From Pseudo-nitzschia pungens (lineage: Eukaryota > Bacillariophyta > Bacillariophyceae > Bacillariales > Bacillariaceae), in assembly GCA_037355855.1 (NCBI GenBank), contig CM074764.1:4464001-4528000 (forward strand): DNA of 64,000 nt, given 5' to 3'. Under the pieces are notes generated by a model. That model was not told where the DNA came from. It searched no databases and saw nothing but the letters and a program-made list of their open reading frames with translations. Position numbers and translations under genes: made by a program. Of this stretch, positions 43,337-53,829 are shown one piece after another. Each line of letters starts with the position of its first letter. The first letter of the stretch is position 1.

Positions 43337-44887
43337 TTACTTGGAGCATGACGACGACGACGACGAGCGCAGGAGCCACGACGAGGACTGCAGCATCGAC
43401 GCCACCGTAAACAACCCCGCGAGCGACACCGCGTGTTCGTTGAGCCATTCCGGAAGCGCCGAACCACCACCGGCGGCGTGCTCCGGTTTGGCCGCCGCGA
43501 TCGACGCTCCGACGTGGTCCGTCCAATACGAGAGGCCGATGCCGAAGAGCACCACCACCGCCGCGATCTTGACGGTTGCGACGATCCGGTGGTTCTTCTC
43601 GGTCTCGCTCTCGGGATTCGCTGGGTCGTTGACCAGACGGGACAGCACCAGCAGCGTTCCAACGTTCGTTGCCGGCCCCGTGACGACCAGCGCCGCGGCG
43701 GTCCCCGCCGAAATCCCGACCCCGCGCAGGGCGTCCACCAGCGACACGATCCCGTGCTCGCAAATGGTCATGGGAATCGCCAGCAGAAACAGGCCCGCCC
43801 GGGTCACCAGCGATTGGACCACCGAGGCGGACGAGCCGGAAGTCGCCGCAACGGCGGCCGCGGACGGCGCCCAGATGGTTTCGCAGGCCGACACCAACAC
43901 GCCGAGAAAGACCCACACCGATACCGAGGCGAACAACTCCAGGGCGGTGCGGACAAAGTCGAGGAGCAACGATGCCGGGCCGCTGGCGGCCTTCGAACCC
44001 GCGTCCGGTGTGTCGGAGCAGGCATCCGCGCCGTTGGAGGAATTGCAGCACGATCCCGGACCGCCCTCGCGTTCCGTGCCCGTCTCGGTTTGGTTGCCGA
44101 TGCTATCGCTGTTATTATGGCTATGGCTATGGCTATGGCTATGGCTGGCAAGAGTTAGACCCACCAGAAACGCCAGCACTCCCGCCGCCAACATCCGAAA
44201 GAGTGCCACCCTGGCACCAAAGACTCCGTAGGTGAAAAACAAGGAATCGACCCCCGCCGCTTGCGCCGCCGTCACAAAGGCCGCGATCGAGGACGGCGAC
44301 ACCCCCTCCTTGCTCAGTGCCATGGCCAGGGGGAGGGCCCCGCACGAGCAAAAGGGAACCAACAATCCAAACAACGAGCCGCGGACCGAATCCCAAACGG
44401 CGTCGGAGAGTCGGCTGCTACTGTTGCTGTTGCTGTTGCTGTTGCTGTTGTTGCTGTTGCTGTTGCCGTCGCCTCGGCTCTTCCGTTGGCCGCTGCTCCC
44501 GAGCCACGATCGAATCGCCGACGACGGAACCAGTGGCTTCATCACGGTGGTGAGGAGCGCGGCGGCAACCACCCCGACCAGCAGCCACGGTGCGGCCCCC
44601 GCCAGCCCGAGGCGGATCTCGTGCCCCAGGCGATACCGGCCCGGCAGGTCCGACATGGGAATCCTCGGGGCTTCCCAGGGACCGTCGTCCTCGTCGTCCC
44701 AGTGGGAAGGTTTCACGGCGAACGGATTCGGGACCAGTGCCCTCCTGGCGGCCTCGGCCTTGCAGCAGGCGTCACCGGCGTCGGCGACCGACAACAGCCA
44801 CGAGAAAGCGACCGCGGCCATTGCGGCGAACGAGGTCGCTCCGGTGGTCATCGCCGCGCGGGATCGAGATCTCGGAGGTCGCGCCAT
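43337..44887 (-). CDS. YraQ/ArsP-family permease with His/Cys-rich loop
   Basis: This is 516 residues from the ATG at 44,887. The family (DUF318, PF03773) comprises two-repeat membrane permeases linked in bacteria to organoarsenical or Cu/Zn efflux. A signal-like stretch (SFAAMAAVAFSWLLSVADAG) precedes GDACCKAE. The first repeat has the signature LVPFCSCGALPLAMALSKEG and AGVDSLFFTYGVFG. The second has LFLLAIPMTICEHGIVSL and AALVVTGPATNVGTLL, the family's closing motif. Between the halves lies a loop with four His-Ser repeats and a GPGSCCNSS...CSDTPDAG cluster, suited to metal binding. A Ser/Asn run (about 145-160) is species-specific padding. The transported substrate cannot be told from sequence; a metal or metalloid is the best inference. 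Plastid or secretory membrane placement is possible. The last residues overlap the TTTGC repeat. Confidence 0.8.
   Translation of the reverse strand: MARPPRSRSRAAMTTGATSFAAMAAVAFSWLLSVADAGDACCKAEAARRALVPNPFAVKPSHWDDEDDGPWEAPRIPMSDLPGRYRLGHEIRLGLAGAAPWLLVGVVAAALLTTVMKPLVPSSAIRSWLGSSGQRKSRGDGNSNSNNSNSNSNSNSSSRLSDAVWDSVRGSLFGLLVPFCSCGALPLAMALSKEGVSPSSIAAFVTAAQAAGVDSLFFTYGVFGARVALFRMLAAGVLAFLVGLTLASHSHSHSHSHNNSDSIGNQTETGTEREGGPGSCCNSSNGADACSDTPDAGSKAASGPASLLLDFVRTALELFASVSVWVFLGVLVSACETIWAPSAAAVAATSGSSASVVQSLVTRAGLFLLAIPMTICEHGIVSLVDALRGVGISAGTAAALVVTGPATNVGTLLVLSRLVNDPANPESETEKNHRIVATVKIAAVVVLFGIGLSYWTDHVGASIAAAKPEHAAGGGSALPEWLNEHAVSLAGLFTVASMLQSSSWLLRSSSSSSCSK
44118..44152. repeat. GGCTAT hexanucleotide repeat coding His-Ser
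   Basis: A run of the 6-bp unit GGCTAT lies inside the permease gene. On the coding (minus) strand it gives alternating His and Ser codons, so replication slippage has built the histidine-rich loop. Confidence 0.85.
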
Positions 44888-45988
44888 TCTCGTGCCGAAA
44901 CCGACTCTCGGAATGATATGGTGTTGTTGTTGTTGCTGCTGCTGCTGCGTTGTACGTAGTACGTAGTAATCAATTGGGCCGAGGAATTGGCGATGCAATA
45001 ATGCTGCATTCCGTTTCGTCGATGTCTCTTTTCGCGTAATTACTGGGTTGGTTTTAGAAGGACCTCTTATGGCAATGGTGAAGACCGATGGGTCTTTCGG
45101 CCAGGAATCAATCCCACCGTGTTGTTTGTAACGTTAACTTACTACAGCCGGAGTGAAAAAGTTTGGATTGGGATTCGGTAATTACCGGTACGAGTGCGAG
45201 TAAGTTACGTGTACTGATTCTATGAGTAACGTACTTTGTACGTATGTTCCCGTTCTCTGAGAAGCAACCCGATGAGCGATGCAAGACTAAACAAAATGAA
45301 AGGAAAACTATTTTTTGCTGGTGATACGTAAGATTACCAGATACGGGTAAGGTTTACACGTTGTCGCGCATTCTCATCAAGACAATTTCAATTGTAGATA
45401 ATCTGACCGAGTCTGACTACAAGAAGTAACCCTATGCCATTTATTCCACAGTAGTACCGCATTGGTTAGCGCTATCCTCATCGTTGCCGGTGCTCTAGGA
45501 CAATCCAAGTAGACGAACACAACAAAACACGCAAAAGCAGGAATTCTTTCCTCGTGGTTTTCTTTTGCTGTTGGAACATCTATTATTATGATACAATGAT
45601 GGAGATGATACTATAATATCAATACCAAAAGTTTATTTCCCTTTTTTTGGTTCCATCAATGTGGTCAGGCTTCACTGCCATTCCATTCATTGTGTAATGT
45701 GCATGTTTTCTGGATTGAGCAGCAAGATATCCATTGCGAGGATGGATCGATTGGGTTGTGTTGTGTTGCGTTGCTCTTTTTTTTTTTTGGTGGTGGTGGT
45801 GGTGGTTGCGATGGATTGTACCCTCGTTGTCGGCGTGCTGAAATGGTCGTGTCGTCTATTGTAATTCTAAAAGCCCTCGGTTTGTTTTGTATGGATGAAG
45901 CAGTACCTTAGTGCTATTGCCGTACTCTTCCGGAGTGTCGTGTCATCCTTTTGTGTGACAATCGGCGCGAGTATTCGGAAGCTCGGAC
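44888..45988. other. Intergenic region permease / VTT gene
   Basis: No gene is supported. It contains the permease promoter side and the 3' flank of the VTT gene. AATTACCGGTACGAGTGCGAG and GTAAGATTACCAGATACGGG style words lie near 45,180-45,350. Poly-T and TGG runs lie near 45,777-45,806. Confidence 0.45.
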
Positions 45989-47836
45989 TCACACCCATAC
46001 CCAAAACCATTCTTCGCCTTCTTCTTGATACGGGATCCTGCCCGTCGGCGTGCTCCTTATCGAGCGGGTATCGCTCCGGTGGCTTCCCAATTCGTTGTTG
46101 CTGTTGCTGTTGCTGATGTTGTTGTTGCTCCCGTTGCTGTTGTCGTCCTCGAGATGATAGGGCAGGGACGACATGGACGTCGACCCCCGCAGCTCGCTGC
46201 TCTCGTGTTCCATCGTTCCCACCGGACGGATCAGCGTCTCGAATTCTTCCCGCGACACACCCAACTCGTGCTGCAACTCCTTCTTGACGAGGTGCCACAC
46301 GTACAACACGGCGACGAGCCCAAACAAAACGCCCGTGACGATAAAGGCGATCAGGGCCGCCTTTTCGCCCCGATTGTAATCGTCGTGTTTCAGGTCCTGC
46401 AGCTCGACGGCCCCCGCCGTGGCACCCAGCGCCACCGTGAATACCTGAAAGGGAAGAATGCCGATCAGGCTCAGGGCAAAGTCGTAGAGCCGGATCCCCG
46501 TGATCCCGCAGCAGTAGTTCAGGCCGTTGAACGGAATGATCGGACAGAACCGGAGCAGCAGCATGATCCGGAAGCCGTGCTTGTGCTTGAGTGCCTGGTC
46601 GATGGCCCTGACCAGGGGGTACCGGTTGGCAAAGAGCTTGACCAGATCGCGCATCATGTACCGGCTGCGGACAAAGGCGATGATGGCGCCGATCCAGGAT
46701 CCCAGAAAGCAGGAGATCGTCGCGGCCGTCACGCCGTACAGGACGTTGTCCATGGACACGGTAAAGGCGTAGCCGGCGCCAAAGACCAGCAGAGTGGGGG
46801 GGACAAAGGCCAGTGTGCTCACGACAAAAATCCCCACAAAGGCAAAGACGGCAAGGGCGTGGTGCGTTGTCATCCAGACCACGAAGGAGTGGAGCCAGGT
46901 GACGATATAGTCCTGCCTGCCAAAGAACAAATCGTAAAAGACCAGCGTGGAGATAACGAACAAAACGACCGTCAGCAGTTTCTTTTTCCACGTCTTGGCC
47001 TTGCTGTACTCAATGATATCTGCCAGCAGGCTCTTCAGTTCTGTCGTGAATTCTTTCAGGCGGCTGGAAGGTTTGGATGGTCCTTTCGACGTGTCGGGGG
47101 ATGCCGCTGCCGATTCTTGTTCCAGGTGCTTGGTATTCAGATTGTTGATGATAATGCTCATGGGATCCGGGCTCTGCATCGAGGAATGGATGGACGACGA
47201 GCTTGAAGGGCTCCGTGCGTGTTTTCCGGGAGGACTGTTCCAAGAGTGCGGAGAATTCTCTCCGTGCGGAGGCGGACTCCGTTGCTGCTGCTGCTGCGGA
47301 ACTAGTATTGGAGGTGGAAGCGAGTAAGGCTCCGGACCCCCAACTATTGCAGTTGCGTTTGCAGTTGCGTTTGCGTTTGCGTATGCGTTTGCGTAGGGGA
47401 CCCTTGGCACATTCCGATCCCACGCACTAGAATTGGACGACGACAAGCTGGCCTCTTCTTGCTGCTTGATTTTTGCGGTCAGCTCCTCGCTGGTTTCTTT
47501 TCTGGATTCGCACGCCAAGAGCGACCACCAGGGGCTCCGGCGGGGGGTCTGGCTGCCATCGCTTTCCACGGGAGGGGGCGATTCTACGCATCCGATCGGC
47601 GCTCCGTGGACCGTTAGTTCGACAAAGGATCGATGGGTTCCAGCGGTGTGCTGCCGTTGGGTCAGGGGCTCCGGAGGCGGTAGGGCTGTCGGAAATTCCG
47701 GCGGCTGCAGGGGAGGTGGCATTTCGGGGGGCTGCAGTGGAGATGGCAGTTGTTCCTCTGGATCCGTTTCCAACATCCCTATGGGGTTTCCGTGTGCCGT
47801 CAATGCGACAAACGATCGTTCCTTTTTCACTGGCAT
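45989..47836 (-). CDS. VTT-domain (TVP38/TMEM64/DedA-like) membrane protein
   Basis: This is 615 residues in a single exon, with ATG at 47,836. VTT-domain proteins (TVP38, TMEM64, TMEM41, VMP1) act in Golgi/ER membranes in lipid scrambling or vesicle traffic. Residues about 290-520 carry the domain: several membrane helices, FVPPTLLVFGAGYAF, FLGSWIGAIIAFVRSRYMMR-D, the signature LLLRFCPIIPFNGLNYCCGI and LPFQVFTVALGATAG. The N-terminal 280 residues are cytoplasmic, Pro/Ser/Gln-rich and of low complexity. They contain a duplicated motif: RSFVALTAHGNPIGMLE at residues 7-23 and RSFVELTVHGAPIGCVE near 69-85, beside PP-rich stretches. The C-terminus has Asn/Ser repeats. The family is sure; the exact orthologue and site of action are not. 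Confidence 0.88.
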   Translation of the reverse strand: MPVKKERSFVALTAHGNPIGMLETDPEEQLPSPLQPPEMPPPLQPPEFPTALPPPEPLTQRQHTAGTHRSFVELTVHGAPIGCVESPPPVESDGSQTPRRSPWWSLLACESRKETSEELTAKIKQQEEASLSSSNSSAWDRNVPRVPYANAYANANATANATAIVGGPEPYSLPPPILVPQQQQQRSPPPHGENSPHSWNSPPGKHARSPSSSSSIHSSMQSPDPMSIIINNLNTKHLEQESAAASPDTSKGPSKPSSRLKEFTTELKSLLADIIEYSKAKTWKKKLLTVVLFVISTLVFYDLFFGRQDYIVTWLHSFVVWMTTHHALAVFAFVGIFVVSTLAFVPPTLLVFGAGYAFTVSMDNVLYGVTAATISCFLGSWIGAIIAFVRSRYMMRDLVKLFANRYPLVRAIDQALKHKHGFRIMLLLRFCPIIPFNGLNYCCGITGIRLYDFALSLIGILPFQVFTVALGATAGAVELQDLKHDDYNRGEKAALIAFIVTGVLFGLVAVLYVWHLVKKELQHELGVSREEFETLIRPVGTMEHESSELRGSTSMSSLPYHLEDDNSNGSNNNISNSNSNNELGSHRSDTRSIRSTPTGRIPYQEEGEEWFWVWV

Positions 47837-48660
47837 GGTGAATGGGGTAAATGCTCGTTATTGCGCGTAATTACCGGTATGAATTTTGAGAGAAGGGGAT
47901 TCTTCCGTGGAGCGTCGAGAGTTGGGTGATGGCACAGAGCTGTTTGGTGTCCTTACGGGCTGTAGGGTAATACAAGTAATAAGCTGGCTAGCCTTTACCG
48001 TACCGTACAAGCCAATGCGAGACGGAAACTTTTTTGTTGAGAATTCTTGCAATACGAAACAGGAAACACGAAACAGGAAACGGGGCAATACAAGAATCGC
48101 CGTCGGATTGAGTTCCGTGTCGTGCGGTAAAGTTAAGTTGCCATGTGGTTATTGGATAACCTTACTAGTAGTAAGTCTTTTAATCTTACTTCGCACATTA
48201 CTTAATGGAACAATTCATTCCCGCCCGTTTTGCGCAGATGATTCACTCGAAATAAAATTCTGTACGTAGTACGTAGGGTATTTCCCAGTAAGTTACCGTA
48301 CAGTAATTACGAGCACTCATTTTAAATTAGTAGTAGTGAGTTACTTCGGTTGTTTTTTACTAACCTTACTTCGTAAGGTTTACTTCGTACTTCGTAGTAT
48401 GTTGATTGAGAAAGCAAACACACCAGGCGGAAGAAAATAATAAGAGATTATTATTCGTACCGGTATATCAGAACAATATCAGATACGAAGTACCTCTTTT
48501 AATATTAAACCGTAACGGTCCTTTTCTCTGACACGCAATGGTAACTGCTTCAGATTAATTTTAAACCAATCAAATTCAACCGTATTTTCCACGTTCTTCG
48601 TAGCAGAGGTGCTTAAGACAGAAACAAATACTTATGTATTAAGAAAGAAACTTCTTATGC
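47837..48660. other. Intergenic region left of the Crypton
   Basis: No gene is supported. It contains the VTT gene's upstream region and many GTAAGTTACCGTACAG, ACTTCGTACTTCGTAG and TACGTAGTACGTAG type words (about 48,160-48,500). Confidence 0.45.
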
Positions 48661-48725
48661 CATAAAAAACAAACACTTTTTCGCAAGCCGAGACCAAAAG
48701 AAAAGAAACACATAAATTTCGATTC
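48661..48725. repeat. Left inverted repeat of the Crypton-like element
   Basis: It pairs with 51,450-51,514 in reverse complement. The shared parts include ATAAAAAACAAAC at the outer side and AAAGAAACACATAAATTT at the inner core. The middle part is less conserved. Confidence 0.65.
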
Positions 48726-48926
48726 CAACGTCGAAACGCAACGAAACGCCGCCGCAATGAAACGCCGCAACGAAACGCCGCAACGAAACGCCGAAACGAA
48801 AGAGACGAAACAAAAGAGACAAAACACACGCACAAAACACACACTACTAGTACTATGTAACTTGTAAGAGGAACATGCAAATCATCATCTACTAATTGTT
48901 TGTGGAACGTTAAACGTTGAACGACG

Positions 48927-51248
48927 TTAGAGTGTTTGAAGAATTTGGTTGTTGTTTTGCACGACCTGCTGTTGTTGTCGTGGTCGTGGTCTTGTTGCCC
49001 ACGGATTCCTTGCCTGCAGACAAAACGATTTAGCCTTTTGGAGATGGATGTGGAGTGTTGAAAGGGTCTTCTTCTCCGCCATCATGAACGCATCACCTTC
49101 TTCTAGTACTGCTTCCAATGATTCACCAGCAGAAACTCTGTCTTTCACGAACTGTATTACATGTTTGAGTTGCGAGAATTGCTTTTGCTCAGCAGCATTA
49201 TAATGCTTTCGCCATTTATTGTGGCTTTTCTTCTCAAGCTCTTCAATCCCACCAGGGAACGCATCGTCTTCGAACTGGCCGAGCCCGAACCACTCATTCC
49301 ACATTGACGAAACTGACGAATGCTTTCGAAACACCGTTTTACTTTCGTTGAGGGTGCCGACAACGTCACGAACTGTTGTTGCTGTATGTTGGGCTGTTGC
49401 TGCTTGTCTTGAGAGCTGTTGATACCCAGACAAGCAATCCAGAAAGTGACTGAGGTCCTCGTTCTTGGTATATTGCTGATCTCTGAATTCTGTAACAGTG
49501 CCGTGCAAGGATTGAACATCCCGTTTAAAGTCCCTCGAAACATTAATGACGTCGGAATGAATGTTACGCAATTGAACACGAAATCCTGGAATGGCAACAT
49601 CCATACTTCTTTTGATTGAAGTGGCTTGTGGTGCTGTTTCAGCCTGCGTTACCTTAGCAACAAGTGCCTCTTGATAATTCTGGAACAGCTCGCTGTTGAA
49701 AACAGGGAACAAAAAGAGGCGGTGATTCCTTCCGTTGTGGAGTAACATGGCAGCGTCCTGCAGTACAACACACTGTAAATTGAGTAGTAGGTCGAAAAAC
49801 GCTCTTGCTGTCGTTCGCTGCGGTTTCCCATCGACTGTCTTGATTGCGGTCTCGAGGAATGGAAAGACTTGATCTCGTAGCTCTTGCGGTGGGTCGATGG
49901 TATCTCATGCCAAAAAGTAACCGCCTCTGTCCTGGGAGTGTCCAGCCAACGCCCGCATTGCTTTCAACGGGAGTTTTGCGGAATACCGATCCTCTCTCAC
50001 GTCAAGATTCCAATTTCCGAGCATCTTGATGTACTGGGGATTGACCTCTTTCATCTCCAAGTCGACAGCTCCTGTGCCGCGTCCAAAGTGGATGAAATGC
50101 TTAGACGCAATTTGCAACGCTTTGCATGCATTTTTCATCACTTTTCCGTATGCTTGATTGGTGATTGGTTTGGTGCACACTGTATTCTTACACTCAGTGA
50201 GTAATTTGACGTCAAACCAGGATTCGTTCACTCCAAAGTCATATACAGCAAGCTCCCCTGTCAAATGGAACTGTGCCATCAAGTAGAAACCCAACGCACT
50301 AATGGGACACATGGCAACGTTTCTGTTCCTCATCACCCGTCCATACAATGTTTTGTTACCGTTTGTTTTTCCTGTGGCAATTTTCATGATCAAGATTTGG
50401 CACGGATGGACGCCTTCGTCAAGTTTAAGGATATTGCACAGATCAGACAGTTCGCACTTGAATAAAGACTCGCCGCGTAGCACACCTGCATGGGTCATAC
50501 GGAAACAGTATCGATCTCGCAACGAAGCAATGGAATAATACTCTCTGTAACAATTCTTCGCAAACAAGTAACTTTCAATCCTCTTGATGTTCTGAACGTT
50601 CATGTATGGCGACAGCATGTGATCTATCTTCTCCTCGTATCGTGCCTTCTGGATTTTTTTCTTTCGTCCTTGCACCACACGAAGCAACTGGTTGACTCTT
50701 TTGGATCGAATATGTTCATTAAGAAGATTGTTGGCGTTTTGACTTCGCTGATGCTCCAACAGTTTTAAGACTGCGCATAATGCGTGGTTGACAACATCGT
50801 ATCCTACGGGGTTTACAGCGTCATCGTTGTTTATAAGGGACTCGGGGTTGTTGTTGTTAGTGTTGTATTTCAACATGACGGTGTTAAAATCGTTGACATC
50901 AAAAAACTGTTGTACTCCGTCGTTGTTCTTCTTTCGGCCCCTTGTCCGTTGCCCCCAATAGGCGTGGTAGAAAACAAAGCCGAACGCCTTTTCCTCTGTT
51001 ACCATTTGTGGATAATCCAGGGAACCAAATACAACATTACAATACTCCTTGAATTCTTCCACAAATCCCTTGTAGGCAAGCTTTGTATTCTCTGGAATAC
51101 CATCTTCGTCGTCATGCTGGACTTGTCTTGTTGCTTGGGCAAATAAACCACTCGGGGAAGACATGTTGCTTGCTTGTAATAGCGTTTCGTTGTTTCGGCG
51201 TTTGGTTGTTTCGGACTTTCGTTCCGTTTCACCGTTTCGTTGCGGCAT
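48927..51248 (-). pseudogene. Crypton-type tyrosine recombinase with one in-frame stop
   Basis: The minus frame runs from ATG at 51,248 (a second ATG at 51,164 is the likelier start, because the first lies inside the GCAACG repeats) to the stop at 48,927. It is broken once, by TGA at 49,905-49,907. Both sides are in the same frame, and the protein pattern carries straight across (GGYFLA before the stop, DTIDPPQELRDQVFPFLE after it), as in Crypton/Ndc10-like proteins. Tyrosine recombinase residues are visible: R258 in LRGES, H387-x-x-R390 in HFGRG, W413 in GNW and Y422 in DRYS. The catalytic domain therefore lies wholly before the stop. The C-terminal 270 residues are helical, with the P-x-E-L...FPF motif, and may assist DNA binding or assembly. 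The element is probably young but disabled, unless the stop is read through or is a sequencing error. Confidence 0.82.
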
Positions 51249-51449
51249 TTCGTTGCGGTGTTTTGTTGCGGCATTTCGTTGCTTGTTGTTTGCTTGTTTT
51301 CTTTTATTTCTCTATTCTTTGGTGGATGTTTTCTTGCTGGAGACAAAAGGGAGTATTTTGTTTAGGGTGATGGGTGTTTTATTTGCTGTACTTGCTGTCG
51401 TTGTTGCGGCATTTCGTTGTGTGATTGTCGTCTTGTGTTGCAGTGTTTC

Positions 51450-51514
51450 GAATCTAAATTTATGTGTTTCTTTTCTTTTCGAAAGTCTCACACTTTGGTT
51501 TGTTTTTTGTGCTG
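51450..51514. repeat. Right inverted repeat of the Crypton-like element
   Basis: This is the reverse complement of the left repeat at 48,661-48,725. The exact 24-bp core is at 51,456-51,479, and the GTTTGTTTTTT at the outer end pairs with AAAAAACAAAC on the left. Confidence 0.65.
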
Positions 51515-52212
51515 TCAGTTGCTCATTTGTTTTTTGTATTGTCGCGCGCATTCCTTCTTTGTGTCACTGCGCGCATTGTGAGTGTTTGCTCTGTTTGTCT
51601 CGTAGCAAAGCTACGCTGATATGGTATTAAATAACTCAAGTTATTGTTTCTACTGTTATTAATCACACGGTTATTAATACTACTTATATTAAGTGCGCGC
51701 ATAAATTATCTGATAATCATCCCAAATTATCTGATACGGAGCGGTTTTTGGTAAATATAATGATGCTTCGTAATACCGGTAAGGCTACGTATTGAATACG
51801 AAGTACGAAGTAGTAAGTAACCTTAACCTTGCGGTAGAGTAATTCATTGTCTGAATACAGTAAGGTACGGTAAGCTTAACCTTACAACGAAATTTGTAAT
51901 AGCTGTCCTCCGTTCCACGTAGAAATTAGTACATTGGTACGGAGAACCAACGGACAGCTGTTCGCAATTTTGTAGAACAGTAAATTAATGGAACATAGGT
52001 TTGGCAAAAATTTTTTGGAAAAACAAGAATTAGATCGACGAAGATACTAATCTTACCGTACTACTAGTATGAGTAATTAACTTCGTATTTTAAATAGGAA
52101 GCAAATTCACTCGCTTCTTCTATCAAAATACTACAAGTAGTAGTATTAGAGAATTCCTGGCATCTGTCCAGTACTAGTTCACATATTTAGACATAGGTAG
52201 TAGTAGTAGTAG
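51515..52212. other. Intergenic region right of the Crypton
   Basis: AT-rich DNA without a supported gene. A GCGCGC-containing stretch (about 51,543-51,576) and CGTATTGAATACGAAGTACG-like palindromic words (about 51,785-51,810) are the only visible structure. Confidence 0.4.
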
Positions 52213-53058
52213 ATATCTTTTTGGGAGAAGGTTGGAATTAGTCCCTTCACACGAAACTGTCTCCGAGATCGTAACGTCGTGCACGAGCTGATGATTTTGC
52301 CAAACGGAAATATCGACGAAGCAAAGGACCCAGCGACGGTGGAACTACTGGAGCTCGAACATCGAAACGCTGCGGCGGTCGAAACGCTGATCAATTTTGG
52401 ATTCAACGGAGACGTATTTCGTAAGCAAGCACCGCGGAAACAGCAACGAGTTATGAGATCTGAAGCAACTACGGCGCGCGCAATCCAGGACACGATTGCA
52501 AAGGCAAATACGGCGGGAAAGAAGTACATCGTCTTAGGGGGAAGACCATACAACTGCCACGATCAACACATTGCGGACGAACGAGCGCGTCGCGAAAAAG
52601 TGATCGTAAAATTGAAATCCACAAAGGCACAAGCGGAGGTATATGCGAAGAATGAAACGGACTGCAAAGCGCTAATTCAGTCATGCAACGGCGATTTTGC
52701 AAAGCTACGGGTGAACGACATGAGAAAAATTTACGAATGGAAGCTCGGGAAAAAGTCTACAGGTCTGAAGAGAGAGGATGTACTGACTGCAATAGTAGCA
52801 GTGAAAGATGACCCTCCAGTTGATGGAGTTCCTTGCTGGACTGAAGGGGATGACGCTGTACTGAAGAAGTTAGAGCAAGAGGATATCACAATTAAAGACA
52901 CAGAGGTTGCAAAGAAGATGGCTGTGGAAGTTACAAATGCACTGATTACAACAAGGGCTCTCACGAACGAGAGGGCGGAAATTGTAAAGGCACACATGTC
53001 CCCAGAGGCAATCAAAATGATGGAGGAGTCGCGAGCACATTACCCTTGTGAGGAGTAG
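52213..53058 (+). pseudogene. Probable pogo-like DDE transposase C-terminal fragment
   Basis: An open frame begins right after a stop codon at 52,210 and ends at 53,058; the first ATG is at 52,291. Before that ATG the frame reads ISFWEKVGISPFTRNCLRD. This resembles the W/F-x-x-x-GI-x-PFN motif that follows the DDE catalytic domain in pogo/Tigger/Jerky-like transposases. The rest is a charged helical tail (Lys/Glu/Ala-rich) with LRVNDMRKIYEWKLGKKSTG-LKREDVLTAIV, similar in feel to a SAP-like helix-turn-helix. No DDE domain lies upstream, so this looks like a 5'-truncated remnant. It could instead be a short host gene starting at 52,291. It sits just beyond the Crypton, in a mobile-element island. 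Confidence 0.4.
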
Positions 53059-53829
53059 CGCGAGCGCTTGTAGTTAATGTTGTTAGTGGTGGTGGTTTAT
53101 TTGTTACAGAGCAGCAACTTGCCATTATTATTGTTGCAAATACATGTAATCAGAGCAAAAAAAAGTGATCGAAATTCGTCTCGGAGATTTCGAACCTCTA
53201 TTTTGTCTATTTCGAACCTCTATCGATCGAAATTACGGTGGGCAGACAGACGCAGAGACAGAGCGGGTGTTTTTAGCGTTTTAGTGTGAAGTTCACCTGC
53301 TGACGCACGCGTAGCAAATGTACTGTGGTCCACGGTGTCTCGGTGAGGTTCGACACTAAACCCTTAGGCAAGAATGACATAAAATGTGCTGGGGAGAAAT
53401 TCACAAGAAACTGGCAACAATTATTTTGATGAAGTGTGAAGAGCTGTGAGATTCAGCAAAGAATTCATATAATGTGATTAGGAGGACCAACTACCTTTTG
53501 TTGATATAGAAGTATTTTAGAAGGGTTTATGTACAAGTGCTAAAATACAAAAGCTAGAATTTGTTGATTCCCAATAAAAAAGGGCTGCTGTAATTGTAAA
53601 CCCACCTGTTAACGTAACACAAACATTCAGTGTACAGTACCTACTATGGACGGATTGATATGATACTTTGTTACCATACATATTCATGCTCCCATGCTTG
53701 ATGCTTTGAAGGTACAAATGACAGGCAGACAATGAAAATGTGCAGGAATGAACGATCCACAATGAGCACCTCTATCCTAGAGGCAGCAAGTTGGATAAGC
53801 TCACCAACATTGGTGTTGATATCCAAGGA

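Larger units (their letters stand above)
48661..51514 (-). mobile_element. Crypton-like element with inverted-repeat ends
   Basis: Left and right flanks of the recombinase gene share an inverted repeat of about 65 bp. The left copy starts near 48,661 and the right copy ends near 51,514, with an exact 24-bp core at 48,696-48,719 versus 51,456-51,479. Inside these lie clusters of a GCAACGAAACGCC motif: direct on the left (about 48,735-48,800) and reverse-complemented on the right (about 51,190-51,290). The element is about 2.85 kb. Exact ends and any target duplication could not be fixed by eye. Confidence 0.6.

Noticed and set aside
46025..47206. Plus-strand frame of 393 codons opposite the VTT gene
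   Set aside because: It is antisense to the conserved VTT domain and has no family motifs; open only through GC-rich codon bias.
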